From NCBI GenBank assembly GCA_964573725.1, contig CAZNLJ010000022.1:6025-70024 (forward strand): a stretch of 64,000 nt of DNA, given 5' to 3'. Below the pieces are notes generated by a model that was not told the DNA's origin, did no database searches, and saw only the letters and a program-made list of their open reading frames with translations. Positions 45,561 to 53,998 of this stretch are shown here, in pieces. A program made the translations under genes and the position numbers. The stretch comes from UBA6168 sp964573725 (GTDB taxonomy: Bacteria; Bacteroidota; Bacteroidia; Chitinophagales; Saprospiraceae). Each line of letters begins with the position of its first letter. Position 1 is the stretch's first letter.

Positions 45561-47807
45561 ATGAAAAAATTAGTGTTCACCCTCCTGATGACCGTCGTAT
45601 TCCGGTTCGCTGCGGTAGCGGTGGAAGGCATGTGGCTTCCGCTGCTGCTCGGGCTGTTGAACGAGGCGGAGATGAAGCAGCTGGGCATGAAGATGAATGC
45701 GGAAGACATCTACAGCATCAACAAAGGCTCCCTCAAGGACGCCATCGTACAATTCGGGGGCGGCTGTACGGGGGAGATCATATCGTCGGAGGGGCTGTTG
45801 CTGACGAACCACCACTGCGGGTTCGGCGCCATCCAGTCGCACACCACCTTGGCCAACAATTACCTGGAGGACGGATTCTGGGCCATGGACAGGGCGGCGG
45901 AGCTGCCGAACCCCAACCTGACGGTCACCCTGATCCGCCGGATGGAGGATGTGACGGCGCAGGTGCTGCAAGGCCTTACGCCCGACCTGGGCAAGGCGGA
46001 ACGGGACGCCCTGGTCGAGGCGAACATGACGGCGCTGAAGGAAAATTGGCAGCGGGAGGCCTGGGAGGACGTGCTCGTACGGCCCTTCTTCCACGGCAAC
46101 CAATACTTCCTGTTCGTCACGGTCACCTACCGGGACATCCGGCTGGTCGGTGCCCCGCCTTCCGCCATCGGCAAATTCGGTGCGGACACCGACAATTGGG
46201 TCTGGCCCCGCCATACCGGCGATTTTTCCCTGTTCCGCATTTACGCCGACCCGGACAACCGGCCGGCCGACTATTCGCCGGACAATGTCCCTTACCGCCC
46301 CCTGCATCATCTTCCGATTTCGTTGGACGGCGTCCGCGAGGGAGATTTCACCTTGGTCTTCGGATTTCCGGGCCGGACCAACCAATACCTGCCCAGTCAT
46401 GCCGTTTCCCAGCTCGTCGACGTGTTGGATCCCGCCCGGATCGCCATCCGCGACCAGACCCTCGCCATTTGGAATGCCGCCATGCGGGCCGACGCACAGG
46501 TGAAGATCCAGTACGCCAGCAAACAGGCCGGCCTCGCCAATTCCTGGAAAAAATGGCAGGGGGAAATCCTCGGCCTCCGCAGCACCGGTGCCGTGGCGAA
46601 AAAACAGGCGATGGAAGCCGATTTCCGGGCGCGAGTCGCCGGGAATCCGGCGCTCCTTCCCTATGCGGGGCTGCTGGACCGCTTCGAAACCTTGTATGCG
46701 GATATCGGCCCCTACGCCCAGGCCAAGGAGTACTACGACGAGATCAACGGCCGGAACATCGAGCTGATGCGGGTCGCCACCCAAGTGAACCGACTGGTCG
46801 GCACCTATGAAAAGGAGGGCGCGTCGGGTTTCGAAAACGCCCGGAAGCGGTTAGCCTCCCAATTGGAGCGCTTTTACAAGGATTTCCAGCCGGCGGTGGA
46901 CCAAAAGGTTTTTGCCGCCCTGATGGACCTGATGCACGAGCGGGTGGATGCGGCCTACCTGCCGCCCGAATTCGCGGAGCAGCTCCGCCGACACGGAAGT
47001 GCCGCCGCCATGGCCGCCGCCCATTACGGGAACAGCTGGCTCGCGGACCCGCAAAAAGCGACCGGGCAGGTCCTGCAAGCCGCCGAGCCGTTGCTGGCCG
47101 CCATCGCCGCGGACCCCCTCTGCCAATTGGCTGCGGCATTCGACCAGACGTACCGGACCCGGATCCTCCCTTCCTACACGACCTACAACCAGGAAATTCA
47201 AGACCTGCAGGAACAGTACATGAAAGCCTTGATGGAGGCCTTCCCGGAAGCACGTTTCTATCCGGATGCCAACGGCACCCTCCGTTGCAGTTACGGCCAG
47301 GTACAGGGATACAAGCCGCGGGACGGCATCAGCTACACCAGCACCACTTGGCTGGACGGCGTCATGGAAAAGTATGTGCCGGGAGATTACGAGTTCGACG
47401 TCCCCGAACGCCTGCGGACCCTTTACGAAAACAAGGACTACGGCGCCTACGGGGTCAACAACCGGATGCCGGTGTGCTTCATCGGCTCCAACCATACCAC
47501 CGGCGGCAATTCCGGCAGCCCGGCCGTCGATGCCTACGGCAACCTGATCGGCCTCAACTTCGACCGGGTCTGGGAAGGAACCATGTCGGACTACCACTAC
47601 GACGTGTCGATCTGCCGGAACATCATGGTGGACATCCGGTATATCCTCTTCATCATCGACAAGTATGCCGGGGCAGGCCACCTTGTGGAGGAGATGACCC
47701 TGGTACGGCCCAGGAAGCAGGCTCCCTTCAAGACCAGGACCAATGCCCCGGCCGGGAAAGTGAAACCCGCGACCACCAAACCGGAAAAACTCATCATGGA
47801 CCATTGA
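45561..47807 (+). CDS. S46-family dipeptidyl peptidase, DPP11-like (Asp/Glu-preferring)
   Basis: A 748-residue periplasmic serine exopeptidase that removes dipeptides from the N-terminus of peptides. Signal peptide about 1-20. The catalytic triad is His85 (LLLTNHHCGFG), Asp221 (WPRHTGDFSLF) and Ser651 (GGNSGSP). Eighteen residues after the Ser lies Arg669 (LNFDRVWEG). In the Porphyromonas enzymes the residue at the equivalent +18 position is Arg673 in DPP11 (acidic P1) and Gly in DPP7 (hydrophobic P1), so this protein should be DPP11-like. Length matches the family (about 720-750). It fits an asaccharolytic peptide-scavenging trait together with the M28 and tricorn-like enzymes in this window. 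Confidence 0.9.
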   Translation: MKKLVFTLLMTVVFRFAAVAVEGMWLPLLLGLLNEAEMKQLGMKMNAEDIYSINKGSLKDAIVQFGGGCTGEIISSEGLLLTNHHCGFGAIQSHTTLANNYLEDGFWAMDRAAELPNPNLTVTLIRRMEDVTAQVLQGLTPDLGKAERDALVEANMTALKENWQREAWEDVLVRPFFHGNQYFLFVTVTYRDIRLVGAPPSAIGKFGADTDNWVWPRHTGDFSLFRIYADPDNRPADYSPDNVPYRPLHHLPISLDGVREGDFTLVFGFPGRTNQYLPSHAVSQLVDVLDPARIAIRDQTLAIWNAAMRADAQVKIQYASKQAGLANSWKKWQGEILGLRSTGAVAKKQAMEADFRARVAGNPALLPYAGLLDRFETLYADIGPYAQAKEYYDEINGRNIELMRVATQVNRLVGTYEKEGASGFENARKRLASQLERFYKDFQPAVDQKVFAALMDLMHERVDAAYLPPEFAEQLRRHGSAAAMAAAHYGNSWLADPQKATGQVLQAAEPLLAAIAADPLCQLAAAFDQTYRTRILPSYTTYNQEIQDLQEQYMKALMEAFPEARFYPDANGTLRCSYGQVQGYKPRDGISYTSTTWLDGVMEKYVPGDYEFDVPERLRTLYENKDYGAYGVNNRMPVCFIGSNHTTGGNSGSPAVDAYGNLIGLNFDRVWEGTMSDYHYDVSICRNIMVDIRYILFIIDKYAGAGHLVEEMTLVRPRKQAPFKTRTNAPAGKVKPATTKPEKLIMDH

Positions 47808-47843
47808 TAAGCGCAATGGCTCCGACGAATGCGAAAATACCGG

Positions 47844-47851
47844 TACCTTTG
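47844..47851 (+). promoter_or_regulatory. -7 promoter box for the DEAD-box helicase gene
   Basis: TACCTTTG, an exact TAnnTTTG match, about 95 nt before the TTG start preferred for the helicase. Confidence 0.55.
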
Positions 47852-47946
47852 TTTCGGCTCCGCAGGATGACCTTGTGCCGAGGCATCCGTCCGACCGGAA
47901 CCACGAACGGCGCCGCCGTATCGCAGCACCATCTAAAAAAGTTATT

Positions 47947-49257
47947 TTGACATTCGATTCATTTGGATTTGAAGACTCCCTCATGGAGGGATTGAACAGC
48001 ATGGGGTTTGAGAACGCCACCCCTGTGCAGGAGCAGGCGATTCCGGCCATCATGGCCGACAAGGACATCCTGGCCTGTGCCCAGACGGGTACGGGAAAAA
48101 CCGCCGCCTTCCTGTTGCCGATACTCAATCGGTTGGTGAAGACCCCGGCTACCGCCATCAACACCCTGATCCTGGAACCGACCCGGGAACTGGCCGTCCA
48201 GGTGGACCAACAGCTGGAGGGCTTCTCCTACTTCACGCCCGTCAGCTCGGTGGCCGTCTACGGCGGCCGGGATGGTCATTCCATGGAAATGGAGATGCGG
48301 GCCCTGAAAAAAGGCGTGGATGTCGTCGTGGCGACCCCCGGTCGCTTCCTGGCCCACTTGCAACTGGGCTATGTCAACCTGGACCAGGTGCAACACCTCA
48401 TCCTCGACGAGGCCGACCGGATGCTGGACATGGGTTTCATCACGGACATCATGACCATCGTCAACAAATTGCCCCGCCAACGCCAGACCCTGCTGTTCTC
48501 GGCGACCATGCCACCGGAAATCCGGCGCTTCGCGCAGACCATCCTGCGCAAGGACCCGGTAGAGATCAGCATTGCCATCTCCAAGCCGGCGGAGGGCATC
48601 CGGCAAGGCGTGTACTATGTGGAGGACGGCCTGAAGAACCGCCTGATCGAACACCTCCTGCGGCAGCAGGAAACCCTCGACCAACGCATCCTGATCTTTG
48701 CGGGCACCAAGAAAGCTGTCAAGGAATTGAACGCACACCTCCGCAGGCGGCAGTTCCGCTCCGCGGAAATCCATTCCGACCTGGACCAGAAGGAACGGGA
48801 GGACACCCTGCTTTCCTTCAAGAACGCTTCCGTACCGATTCTCGTGGCCACGGATGTCCTCTCCCGGGGCATCGACATCAAGGGTATCGAGGTGGTCATC
48901 AATTTCGATGTGCCCGGCGACCCGGAGGATTACGTCCACCGCATCGGCCGGACCGCCCGGGCGGATGCCACCGGTGTCGCGCTGACCCTGGTCAACCGGT
49001 TGACGCGTCACAAGTTCCAACGGATTGAAAAACTCATGGGTATTTCCGTCAAGGAGCTTCCGCTGCCTCCCCAATTGGCGGGTGCCGCTACGTCCGGGAA
49101 CGGCCCGCGGGACCGGCGGCCGGATGGTGCCCCATCCGCCCCCTCCTCCGGAAAACGGCGCAACAACCGGCGCCGGCGCCCTTCCGGAGGTGGCAAGGCA
49201 TCGGGTAGTCCGGCGAAAGGGGGCCGTGGCGGGGTACCACCGCAGAGCCCGGTCTGA
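47947..49257 (+). CDS. rhlE: DEAD-box RNA helicase, RhlE-like
   Basis: A 436-residue ATP-dependent RNA helicase. All core motifs are visible: the Q motif (FENATPVQEQAIP), motif I AQTGTGKT, Ia PTRELA, Ib TPGR, II DEAD, III SAT, V TDVLSRGIDI and VI HRIGRTARA. A basic, Gly/Arg/Pro-rich tail of about 55 residues follows, typical of RhlE-type helicases in ribosome assembly and RNA decay. I prefer the TTG at 47947, which gives the family-like N-terminus TFDSFGFEDSLMEGL; a GTG at 47875 in the same frame adds 24 residues that look like leader sequence. It is followed 72 nt later by recO. Confidence 0.9.
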   Translation: MTFDSFGFEDSLMEGLNSMGFENATPVQEQAIPAIMADKDILACAQTGTGKTAAFLLPILNRLVKTPATAINTLILEPTRELAVQVDQQLEGFSYFTPVSSVAVYGGRDGHSMEMEMRALKKGVDVVVATPGRFLAHLQLGYVNLDQVQHLILDEADRMLDMGFITDIMTIVNKLPRQRQTLLFSATMPPEIRRFAQTILRKDPVEISIAISKPAEGIRQGVYYVEDGLKNRLIEHLLRQQETLDQRILIFAGTKKAVKELNAHLRRRQFRSAEIHSDLDQKEREDTLLSFKNASVPILVATDVLSRGIDIKGIEVVINFDVPGDPEDYVHRIGRTARADATGVALTLVNRLTRHKFQRIEKLMGISVKELPLPPQLAGAATSGNGPRDRRPDGAPSAPSSGKRRNNRRRRPSGGGKASGSPAKGGRGGVPPQSPV

Positions 49258-49329
49258 TTCCCGCAATCGGCGGGACACCGGTCGGCCCTTGCGGCCGGAC
49301 CGGCCGGCCCGAACCTCCGAACCATCGCC

Positions 49330-50055
49330 ATGCTTGCCACGACCAAAGGGATTGTCCTCCGGACCTTAAAGTATTCGGAAACCAGCGTCATCGCCGACAT
49401 ATTGACCGAAACCCACGGCCTTCGGTCATACCTGGCACAGGGGGTGCGTGCGCGGAATGCCCGGATCAGTCCGGGCCTCCTGCAGGTCATGATGCCGTTG
49501 GAGTTCGTCGCTTATTTTCGGGAGGAGAAAGAGCTCCACCGGCTCAAGGAAGCCAAGGCTTTCTTTGTCTTCCGGAGGATTCCTTTCGACTTTCCCCGGG
49601 AAGCCTGCGGTATGTTCATGGCGGAAGTCACCCGCAAGGTCCTCCTGAAAGGGGAACCTCATCCGGCCTTGTACCAATTCCTGACGGACCTGTTCCGGCA
49701 CTTGGACGAAAGCCCGGAATCTCCGGCCAACATGCCGTTGGCTTTCCTGCTCCGGCTGACCGGCTACCTGGGATTCCAACCCGGCGGCCGACATTCGGCG
49801 GCCACCCCGTGGTTCGACCTCCGGGAAGGTGTCTATGCGGCGGAAAAGCCCTCCCATGGATGGTCCTTGACGGAAACCGAATCCGCTTGGGTCGACACCT
49901 TGCTGGAGGTTCCCTTGGAGGAGCTGCACCTGGTCCGGCTGGCACCGACGGAGCGCCGGCAGCTGTTGCACCAGCTGCTGCGCTACTACCGGCTGCATGT
50001 GGAACACCTGACGGATATCCATACCCACACGGTGCTGGAGGCCGTCCTGCATTGA
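49330..50055 (+). CDS. recO: DNA repair protein RecO
   Basis: A 241-residue recombination mediator that works with RecR and RecF to load RecA on gapped DNA. The OB-fold N-terminus (TKGIVLRTLKYSETSVIADILTE) with a following THGLRSYLAQGVR is diagnostic, and the helical C-terminal domain is normal in length. The Cys4 zinc motif found in some RecO proteins is not seen, as in many Bacteroidota members. It sits in the same direction as the helicase and the TonB-C gene. Confidence 0.9.
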   Translation: MLATTKGIVLRTLKYSETSVIADILTETHGLRSYLAQGVRARNARISPGLLQVMMPLEFVAYFREEKELHRLKEAKAFFVFRRIPFDFPREACGMFMAEVTRKVLLKGEPHPALYQFLTDLFRHLDESPESPANMPLAFLLRLTGYLGFQPGGRHSAATPWFDLREGVYAAEKPSHGWSLTETESAWVDTLLEVPLEELHLVRLAPTERRQLLHQLLRYYRLHVEHLTDIHTHTVLEAVLH

Positions 50056-50086
50056 ACCGCCCCTGCCCTCCGAACTTACCTGTCCG

Positions 50087-50564
50087 ATGAAACACAAACC
50101 AGCTGTGCCTGCAACATCCGGGGGGCGGTCCGTCCGACGGCTTATCGGCCGGACGGTGTGGTTTCTCCTTTTGGCATCCTTCACCCGGTCATTGACCGGC
50201 CAACCGCTGGCAGGTCCGGCCATCCTGACGGAGGCGGACAGCATGCCCTGCTTTCCGGCTTGCCCGGAACTGCCGGCCTACACACCGGCCTTCCGGGCCT
50301 GTAGCGAAAGGGCGCTGGCGGAATGGCTGTCCCGCAACATGAAGTATCCGGAACCGGCGCGCCGGCAAGGTACGGAAGGAACCGTCACCGTCTCCTTCGT
50401 CGTGCGGCCCGACGGTACGGTGGAACAGGTCGAGGTCCTGCACGATATCGGCGCCGGCTGCGGCGGACCCCCCCCCGGGCCCGGAAACGCCCAGCCCGCC
50501 CGGGGGGCGGGCCCCGCCCTCCAAACTTTGGTCTTTCGTTATTCGGATAGGCACTTAATCCAAC
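50087..50564 (+). CDS. TonB C-terminal-domain protein, 5' part (interrupted by assembly gap)
   Basis: Starts MKHKPAVPATSGGRSVRRLIG followed by a hydrophobic segment (TVWFLLLASFTRSLTG), so the protein is exported or anchored. Residues about 85-125 (LSRNMKYPEPARRQGTEGTVTVSF) and VVRPDGTVEQVEVLHDIG are the core of a TonB C-terminal domain. Good coding sequence stops near 50467 (GAGCGG), after which a poly-C run and low-complexity GC sequence lead into the N run. The remaining part of the domain resumes beyond the gap in another entry. In the intact gene these would be one protein of roughly 260 residues. Confidence 0.7.
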
Positions 50565-50574
50565 NNNNNNNNNN
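50565..50574. other. Assembly gap (10 N)
   Basis: Ten undetermined bases interrupt a TonB-C gene. Flanks from about 50468 to 50615 contain runs of eight or more C or G and do not encode the expected domain residues, so the flanks themselves look unreliable. Confidence 0.95.
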
Positions 50575-51045
50575 GGCCTGCTTGTTCCCGGCCCGGGGGG
50601 GGGTTCCCCGTCCGCCGGCGCGGTACAGGCCATGCCGGCCTGGTGGCCGGGCCATCACCGCGGACGCCCGGTGGCCGTGCGGATGAGCCTGCCGGTCCGG
50701 TTCCGATTACGGGACCAAGCCACGACCCATTGGCTGGCCTGGGGGGCACTGTCCGGGGAGACGGTCGGCAGGAAGGCCCTGTTGGCCAACCTGGATACCC
50801 CGGTGTCCGTCCGGGATGCCACGGGTCGGGATGTCCCCGTGCAACGGCTCGTCGTCAGCTACCGATACAGGCACCGCCGGCAGCACCGCATCGGCGCAGG
50901 ACCGCTCCTCTCCCCGGCACAGGTCGCCTTGCTCCGGAAGGCCCGGCGGGGCGGAACCATTGTCCTGGAAGTGGATTATCGGACAGACGGACAGCCACAG
51001 TCCCTCGCCCGCACCTTCAGTCTCGTGGGTACCCGGCGGAAATGA
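50575..51045 (+). CDS. TonB C-terminal-domain protein, 3' part (continuation after gap)
   Basis: The frame is open from the gap to the stop at 51045. The segment VQAMPAWWPG followed by GRPVAVRMSLPVRFRL is the end of a TonB C-terminal domain, matching the 5' part. About 110 further residues form an extra C-terminal domain (LVVSYRYRHRRQ, then LLSPAQVALLRKARRGG and TIVLEVDYRTDGQ). This resembles the C-terminal module of GldM-type proteins, in which the S-x-x-x-x-x-L-x-K-A-K/R pattern is common; that link is tentative. The true start is in the gap-side part. A separate ATG at 50632 would only give a fragment. Confidence 0.65.
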   Translation, partial: GLLVPGPGGGSPSAGAVQAMPAWWPGHHRGRPVAVRMSLPVRFRLRDQATTHWLAWGALSGETVGRKALLANLDTPVSVRDATGRDVPVQRLVVSYRYRHRRQHRIGAGPLLSPAQVALLRKARRGGTIVLEVDYRTDGQPQSLARTFSLVGTRRK

Positions 51046-51135
51046 AGGGATCGGCCGGGTCGGTTGGCCGGCCGCGGACCGTTTGTAAAAAAATAACAAA
51101 TTGCCGCATTTAGTTAAAATATCCCCCCGGATTTT

Positions 51136-51143
51136 TAACTTTG
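51136..51143 (+). promoter_or_regulatory. -7 promoter box for the OmpA-like lipoprotein gene
   Basis: TAACTTTG, an exact TAnnTTTG match, leaving a leader of about 190 nt before the ATG at 51340. The leader has no recognised riboswitch. Confidence 0.55.
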
Positions 51144-51339
51144 CCTGACCGTATATCCCGGCAGGCTGGGTGGCCGGCTATTGGCCACGCTTTCGGGCGG
51201 GAAAATGAGAGCTTGCTTTACAAGACACCAGGTGCTACAGGTAGTGCCGGCGCGTTCCAGCCCTATCGATGGTCCAACGACCCGTCAGCACGACTGCGAA
51301 GCACTTACTTTATCTAATTTCAAAAATCTTTTAAAAGAC

Positions 51340-52107
51340 ATGAGTATGAAGTATGCACTCCATTTGGTTGCTTTCTTTATGGTTGCAGCGCTCGCCCTTC
51401 CTTCCTGCGTATCCAAGAAAAAATTCGACCAGCTCCAGGAAGAAAAGAACTCCCTCGCCAGCACATTGGCAGAGAGCCAGGAAAAGGTGAAGATGCTGGA
51501 AGATAAGATTGCCAACCTCGAATCCGAACTGGCGGCCGAAACCAACAAGCTCGCCGGTGAACTCGACAAGATCCGGAAAGACCTGGACGCCGCCCGCGCC
51601 GACCTCGCCAGCACCAAGAAGTCGCTGGAAGCCAAGGAAGCCGAAATCGCCAAGATCAAGCAGGACGTCAAGGACGCTTTCGGTATCAGCAGCGATGTCG
51701 CCGTGACGGAAGACGGTGGCAATACGGTGATCAAACTGGATAACACCGTCAATTACAGCAGCGGCTCCTCCAGCCTCAACCGCAAGTCCCGCGAAGCCAT
51801 CACTTCGCTGGCCAACACCTTGAAGAACAACCCGAACATGCGTGTGCTCATCGAAGGCCACGCGGATTCGGACAGGTTTTCCGCAGAATCCGGCATGGAC
51901 AACTGGCAGCTGAGCGTCAACCGGGCCATGGTCGTCGTGAAGCGCCTCATCCGCAATGGTGTCAAGCCGGAACAGCTGGTCGTCGCCGGTCGTGGTGATA
52001 CGGCTCCCGTCGCACCCAACGACAGCCGGGACGGCAAAGCCCAGAACCGCCGCACGGTAGCCAAGCCGGACCCGAACACCGGTAAGATTTTCAACATCGG
52101 CAACTGA
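51340..52107 (+). CDS. OmpA-family lipoprotein with coiled coil
   Basis: A 255-residue envelope lipoprotein. The signal ends in a good lipobox (LALPSC, Cys22-24 depending on which of two ATGs, 51340 or 51346, is used). Residues about 30-110 form a heptad-rich coiled coil (KKKFDQLQEEKNSLASTLAE and on). The C-terminal OmpA domain (about 125-240) has YSSGSSSLNRKSREA, LIEGHADSDRF, NWQLSVNRAMVVV and GRGDTAP, which bind meso-DAP in peptidoglycan. It should tether the outer membrane to the cell wall. A very strong terminator follows. A paralogue lies at 62679-63605 on the other strand. Confidence 0.92.
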   Translation: MSMKYALHLVAFFMVAALALPSCVSKKKFDQLQEEKNSLASTLAESQEKVKMLEDKIANLESELAAETNKLAGELDKIRKDLDAARADLASTKKSLEAKEAEIAKIKQDVKDAFGISSDVAVTEDGGNTVIKLDNTVNYSSGSSSLNRKSREAITSLANTLKNNPNMRVLIEGHADSDRFSAESGMDNWQLSVNRAMVVVKRLIRNGVKPEQLVVAGRGDTAPVAPNDSRDGKAQNRRTVAKPDPNTGKIFNIGN

Positions 52108-52154
52108 TCCTAGTCGCCATAGCGGTTCCTCGCAAGATGCCTGGAACCATCGAT

Positions 52155-52197
52155 AAAAAGAAATCCCCCGGCGGCCCTGCCGGGGGATTTCTTTTTT
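52155..52197. terminator. Strong bidirectional intrinsic terminator after the OmpA-like gene
   Basis: A perfect 18-bp stem (left arm ending TCCCCCGGC, right arm starting GCCGGGGGA) with loop GGCCCT, flanked by an A-run on the left and a T-run on the right. It can stop transcription from either strand; it lies 48 nt after the OmpA-like stop codon. Confidence 0.9.
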
Positions 52198-52439
52198 GCC
52201 GGAACGCCGGTTTCGGTCGATGCAGGGGTGTTCACACTTCCGCCGCCCTGGAGAACCGATACCCCCTTGCTTAAGGGATGTGCCCGCCCTGTCACAGGCG
52301 TTCCCGCGCGCCCCCGGTATCTCCTATCGCATCTTCCGCGCCTCGACCCTGTCGTATTATTAATTATAAAGCATTTATTTTTATATATTTGAAAGCATTT
52401 AGAGCCTATTCGAGGTTTTCGGATAGGCTTTAGACCTTT
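52198..52439. other. AT-rich intergenic tract before the repeat array
   Basis: A stretch without a gene. It holds an AT-rich section (about 52350-52400) unlike its GC-rich surroundings, two copies of AAAGCATTTA (52368-52377, 52392-52401), and an inverted repeat AGCCTAT...ATAGGCT (52403-52429) just ahead of the hairpin array. Confidence 0.6.
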
Positions 52440-52819
52440 GTCCCGCCAGAAGCCGTTTGCCAACCTTTGCGATTTGGTAAACGTACGTCCCGCCAGAACA
52501 TGTTTACTAAACCTTTGAGGTTTAGTAAACGTACGTCCCACCAAAAGACGGTTACCAGCCTTTGCGATTTGGTAAACGTGCGTCCCGCCAGAACATGTTT
52601 ACTAAACCTTTGAGGTTATGTAAACGTACGTCCCGCCACAAGTCGGTTACCAGCCTTTGCGATTTGGTAAACGTACGTCCCGCCAGAACACGTTTACTAA
52701 ACCTTTGAGGTTTAGTAAACGTAAGTCCCGCCAGAAGCCGTTTGCCAGCCTTTGCGATTTGGTAAAAGTACGTCCCGCCGGAATACGTTTACTAAACCTT
52801 TGCGATTTAGTAAACGTAC
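52440..52819. repeat. Array of eight alternating 47/48-nt hairpin repeats
   Basis: Eight contiguous units alternate between type A (47 nt: 52440-52486, 52535-52581, 52630-52676, 52725-52771) and type B (48 nt: 52487-52534, 52582-52629, 52677-52724, 52772-52819); a partial ninth unit starts at 52820. All begin GTCCCGCC or a close variant and most end ACGTAC or nearly so. Type B holds the perfect 13-bp hairpin GTTTACTAAACCT-TTG-AGGTTTAGTAAAC in units 2 and 6, with small changes in units 4 and 8. Type A holds a weaker hairpin, GTTTGCCAA...TTTGGTAAAC. There are no spacers. The 95-nt AB dimer is not a multiple of three, so a coding function is unlikely. The array lies between convergent genes. Confidence 0.93.
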
Positions 52820-52936
52820 ATCCCGTCTACGAAGGAGTAATTATTTGGCTATGAGCAGTTTACGCCAATATCCCCCATACGGACCTTGCAATCAAAATAT
52901 TCGATTTGGTTTTTGATGTGCGAAAGATGAGTCCGA

Positions 52937-53935
52937 TTATCCTGCCGGGGGGGACGTATCCGGGTATGCGATGCCGGCGGCTTCCCGTACCCGGTCGAGC
53001 AGGTGCATCAAGGACAGGCTGAAGGACAAGGGAAGCCGTTCACTCTCCCGCTTCCCTTGCCGCAGGCACTCCCCGACCTCTACGATCTCATGATAGTAGC
53101 CGTAGCCCGTATAGGGGTGACCATAGGTCGCCGTCGGTTTGTCCGGGTACGAAACGAACACTTTCTCCGGATGGTGGAAACGGCCGGGCAGGTGCAGGGT
53201 CCCTTCCTCCCCATACAACCAGCCTTCCGTTCCGGTCTGGACGGCCACGGAAGCATCGAGGATGGCCAAGCGCCCGTCCGGATAAGACAGCAGCATGGCG
53301 CAGCTCTCATCCACACCGGTCGGTCCGAATACCGCCTTCGCTTGAATTTCGGCGGGCATGCCCCAAACCTGCAAGGCCAGGTACAAAGGGTAGATACCCA
53401 CATCCAGCAAGGCCCCGCCGCCCAGAGCCCGATTGAACAGCCGGTGTGCCGGCGGGAAATCGGCCCGGAAACCGAAATCAGCCCGGATGGTCCTGACCTT
53501 GCCGATTATACCGTTCCGGACCAGCTCCAAGGCTTCGTCAAAGGCAGGGATGAAGCGGGTCCAGAGCGCATCCATCAGGAAAACATCCTGTTCCCGGGCC
53601 GTCTCGATCATCTCCGCTGCCTGTCCGGCATGCATGGCCAGGGGTTTTTCGCACAGCACCGCCAGACCCGCCTTCAGGCACAACAAAGTATGTTCGTGAT
53701 GGCCGGTATGCGGGGATGCGACATAGACCACGTCCAAGTCCGGACAATCCACCAACTCCTCATAACTTCCGAAGGCGTGCGCGGCGCCGAATTCCCGCGC
53801 GAATGCCTGCGCCCGTTCCAGGGAGCGGGAGGCCACGGCATGGAGGCGCGCACCCTCGACCATCAGCAGGTCGTGGGCGAATTTGCGGGCAATCCGACCC
53901 GGCGCCAGGATGCCCCAACGAATGACTTCTTTCAT
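52937..53935 (-). CDS. Gfo/Idh/MocA-family NAD(P)-dependent oxidoreductase
   Basis: A 332-residue two-domain oxidoreductase. The N-terminal Rossmann domain begins VIRWGILAPGRIARKFA (a GxxxGxxA-type loop). VLCEKPLAMHAGQA is the EKP signature, whose Lys binds substrate and cofactor, and GGGALLDVGIYPLYLAL includes the family's C-terminal-domain motif with the D-x-G-x-Y element. Overall it resembles dihydrodiol dehydrogenase/scyllo-inositol dehydrogenase-type members that oxidise sugars or cyclitols. Substrate unknown. It is transcribed toward the repeat array and lies 63 nt from the dnaB stop on the same strand. Confidence 0.9.
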   Translation of the reverse strand: MKEVIRWGILAPGRIARKFAHDLLMVEGARLHAVASRSLERAQAFAREFGAAHAFGSYEELVDCPDLDVVYVASPHTGHHEHTLLCLKAGLAVLCEKPLAMHAGQAAEMIETAREQDVFLMDALWTRFIPAFDEALELVRNGIIGKVRTIRADFGFRADFPPAHRLFNRALGGGALLDVGIYPLYLALQVWGMPAEIQAKAVFGPTGVDESCAMLLSYPDGRLAILDASVAVQTGTEGWLYGEEGTLHLPGRFHHPEKVFVSYPDKPTATYGHPYTGYGYYHEIVEVGECLRQGKRESERLPLSFSLSLMHLLDRVREAAGIAYPDTSPPAG

Positions 53936-53998
53936 GGTGGCTGATTTAAGACCCTTGCCTGCCGGATACCGGGTGGCATCCCGCCCTACCGGTCTTCG

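Noticed and set aside
47875..47946. GTG start adding 24 residues to the DEAD-box helicase
   Set aside because: The extra residues are not helicase-like, and the region resembles the leader following the -7 box at 47844; the TTG at 47947 gives the family N-terminus.
52440..52854. Array as a CRISPR, or coding frames across it (for example 52657-52854)
   Set aside because: Units abut without unique spacers and no cas genes are near. The 95-nt dimer shifts frame every period, so long frames across it are chance.
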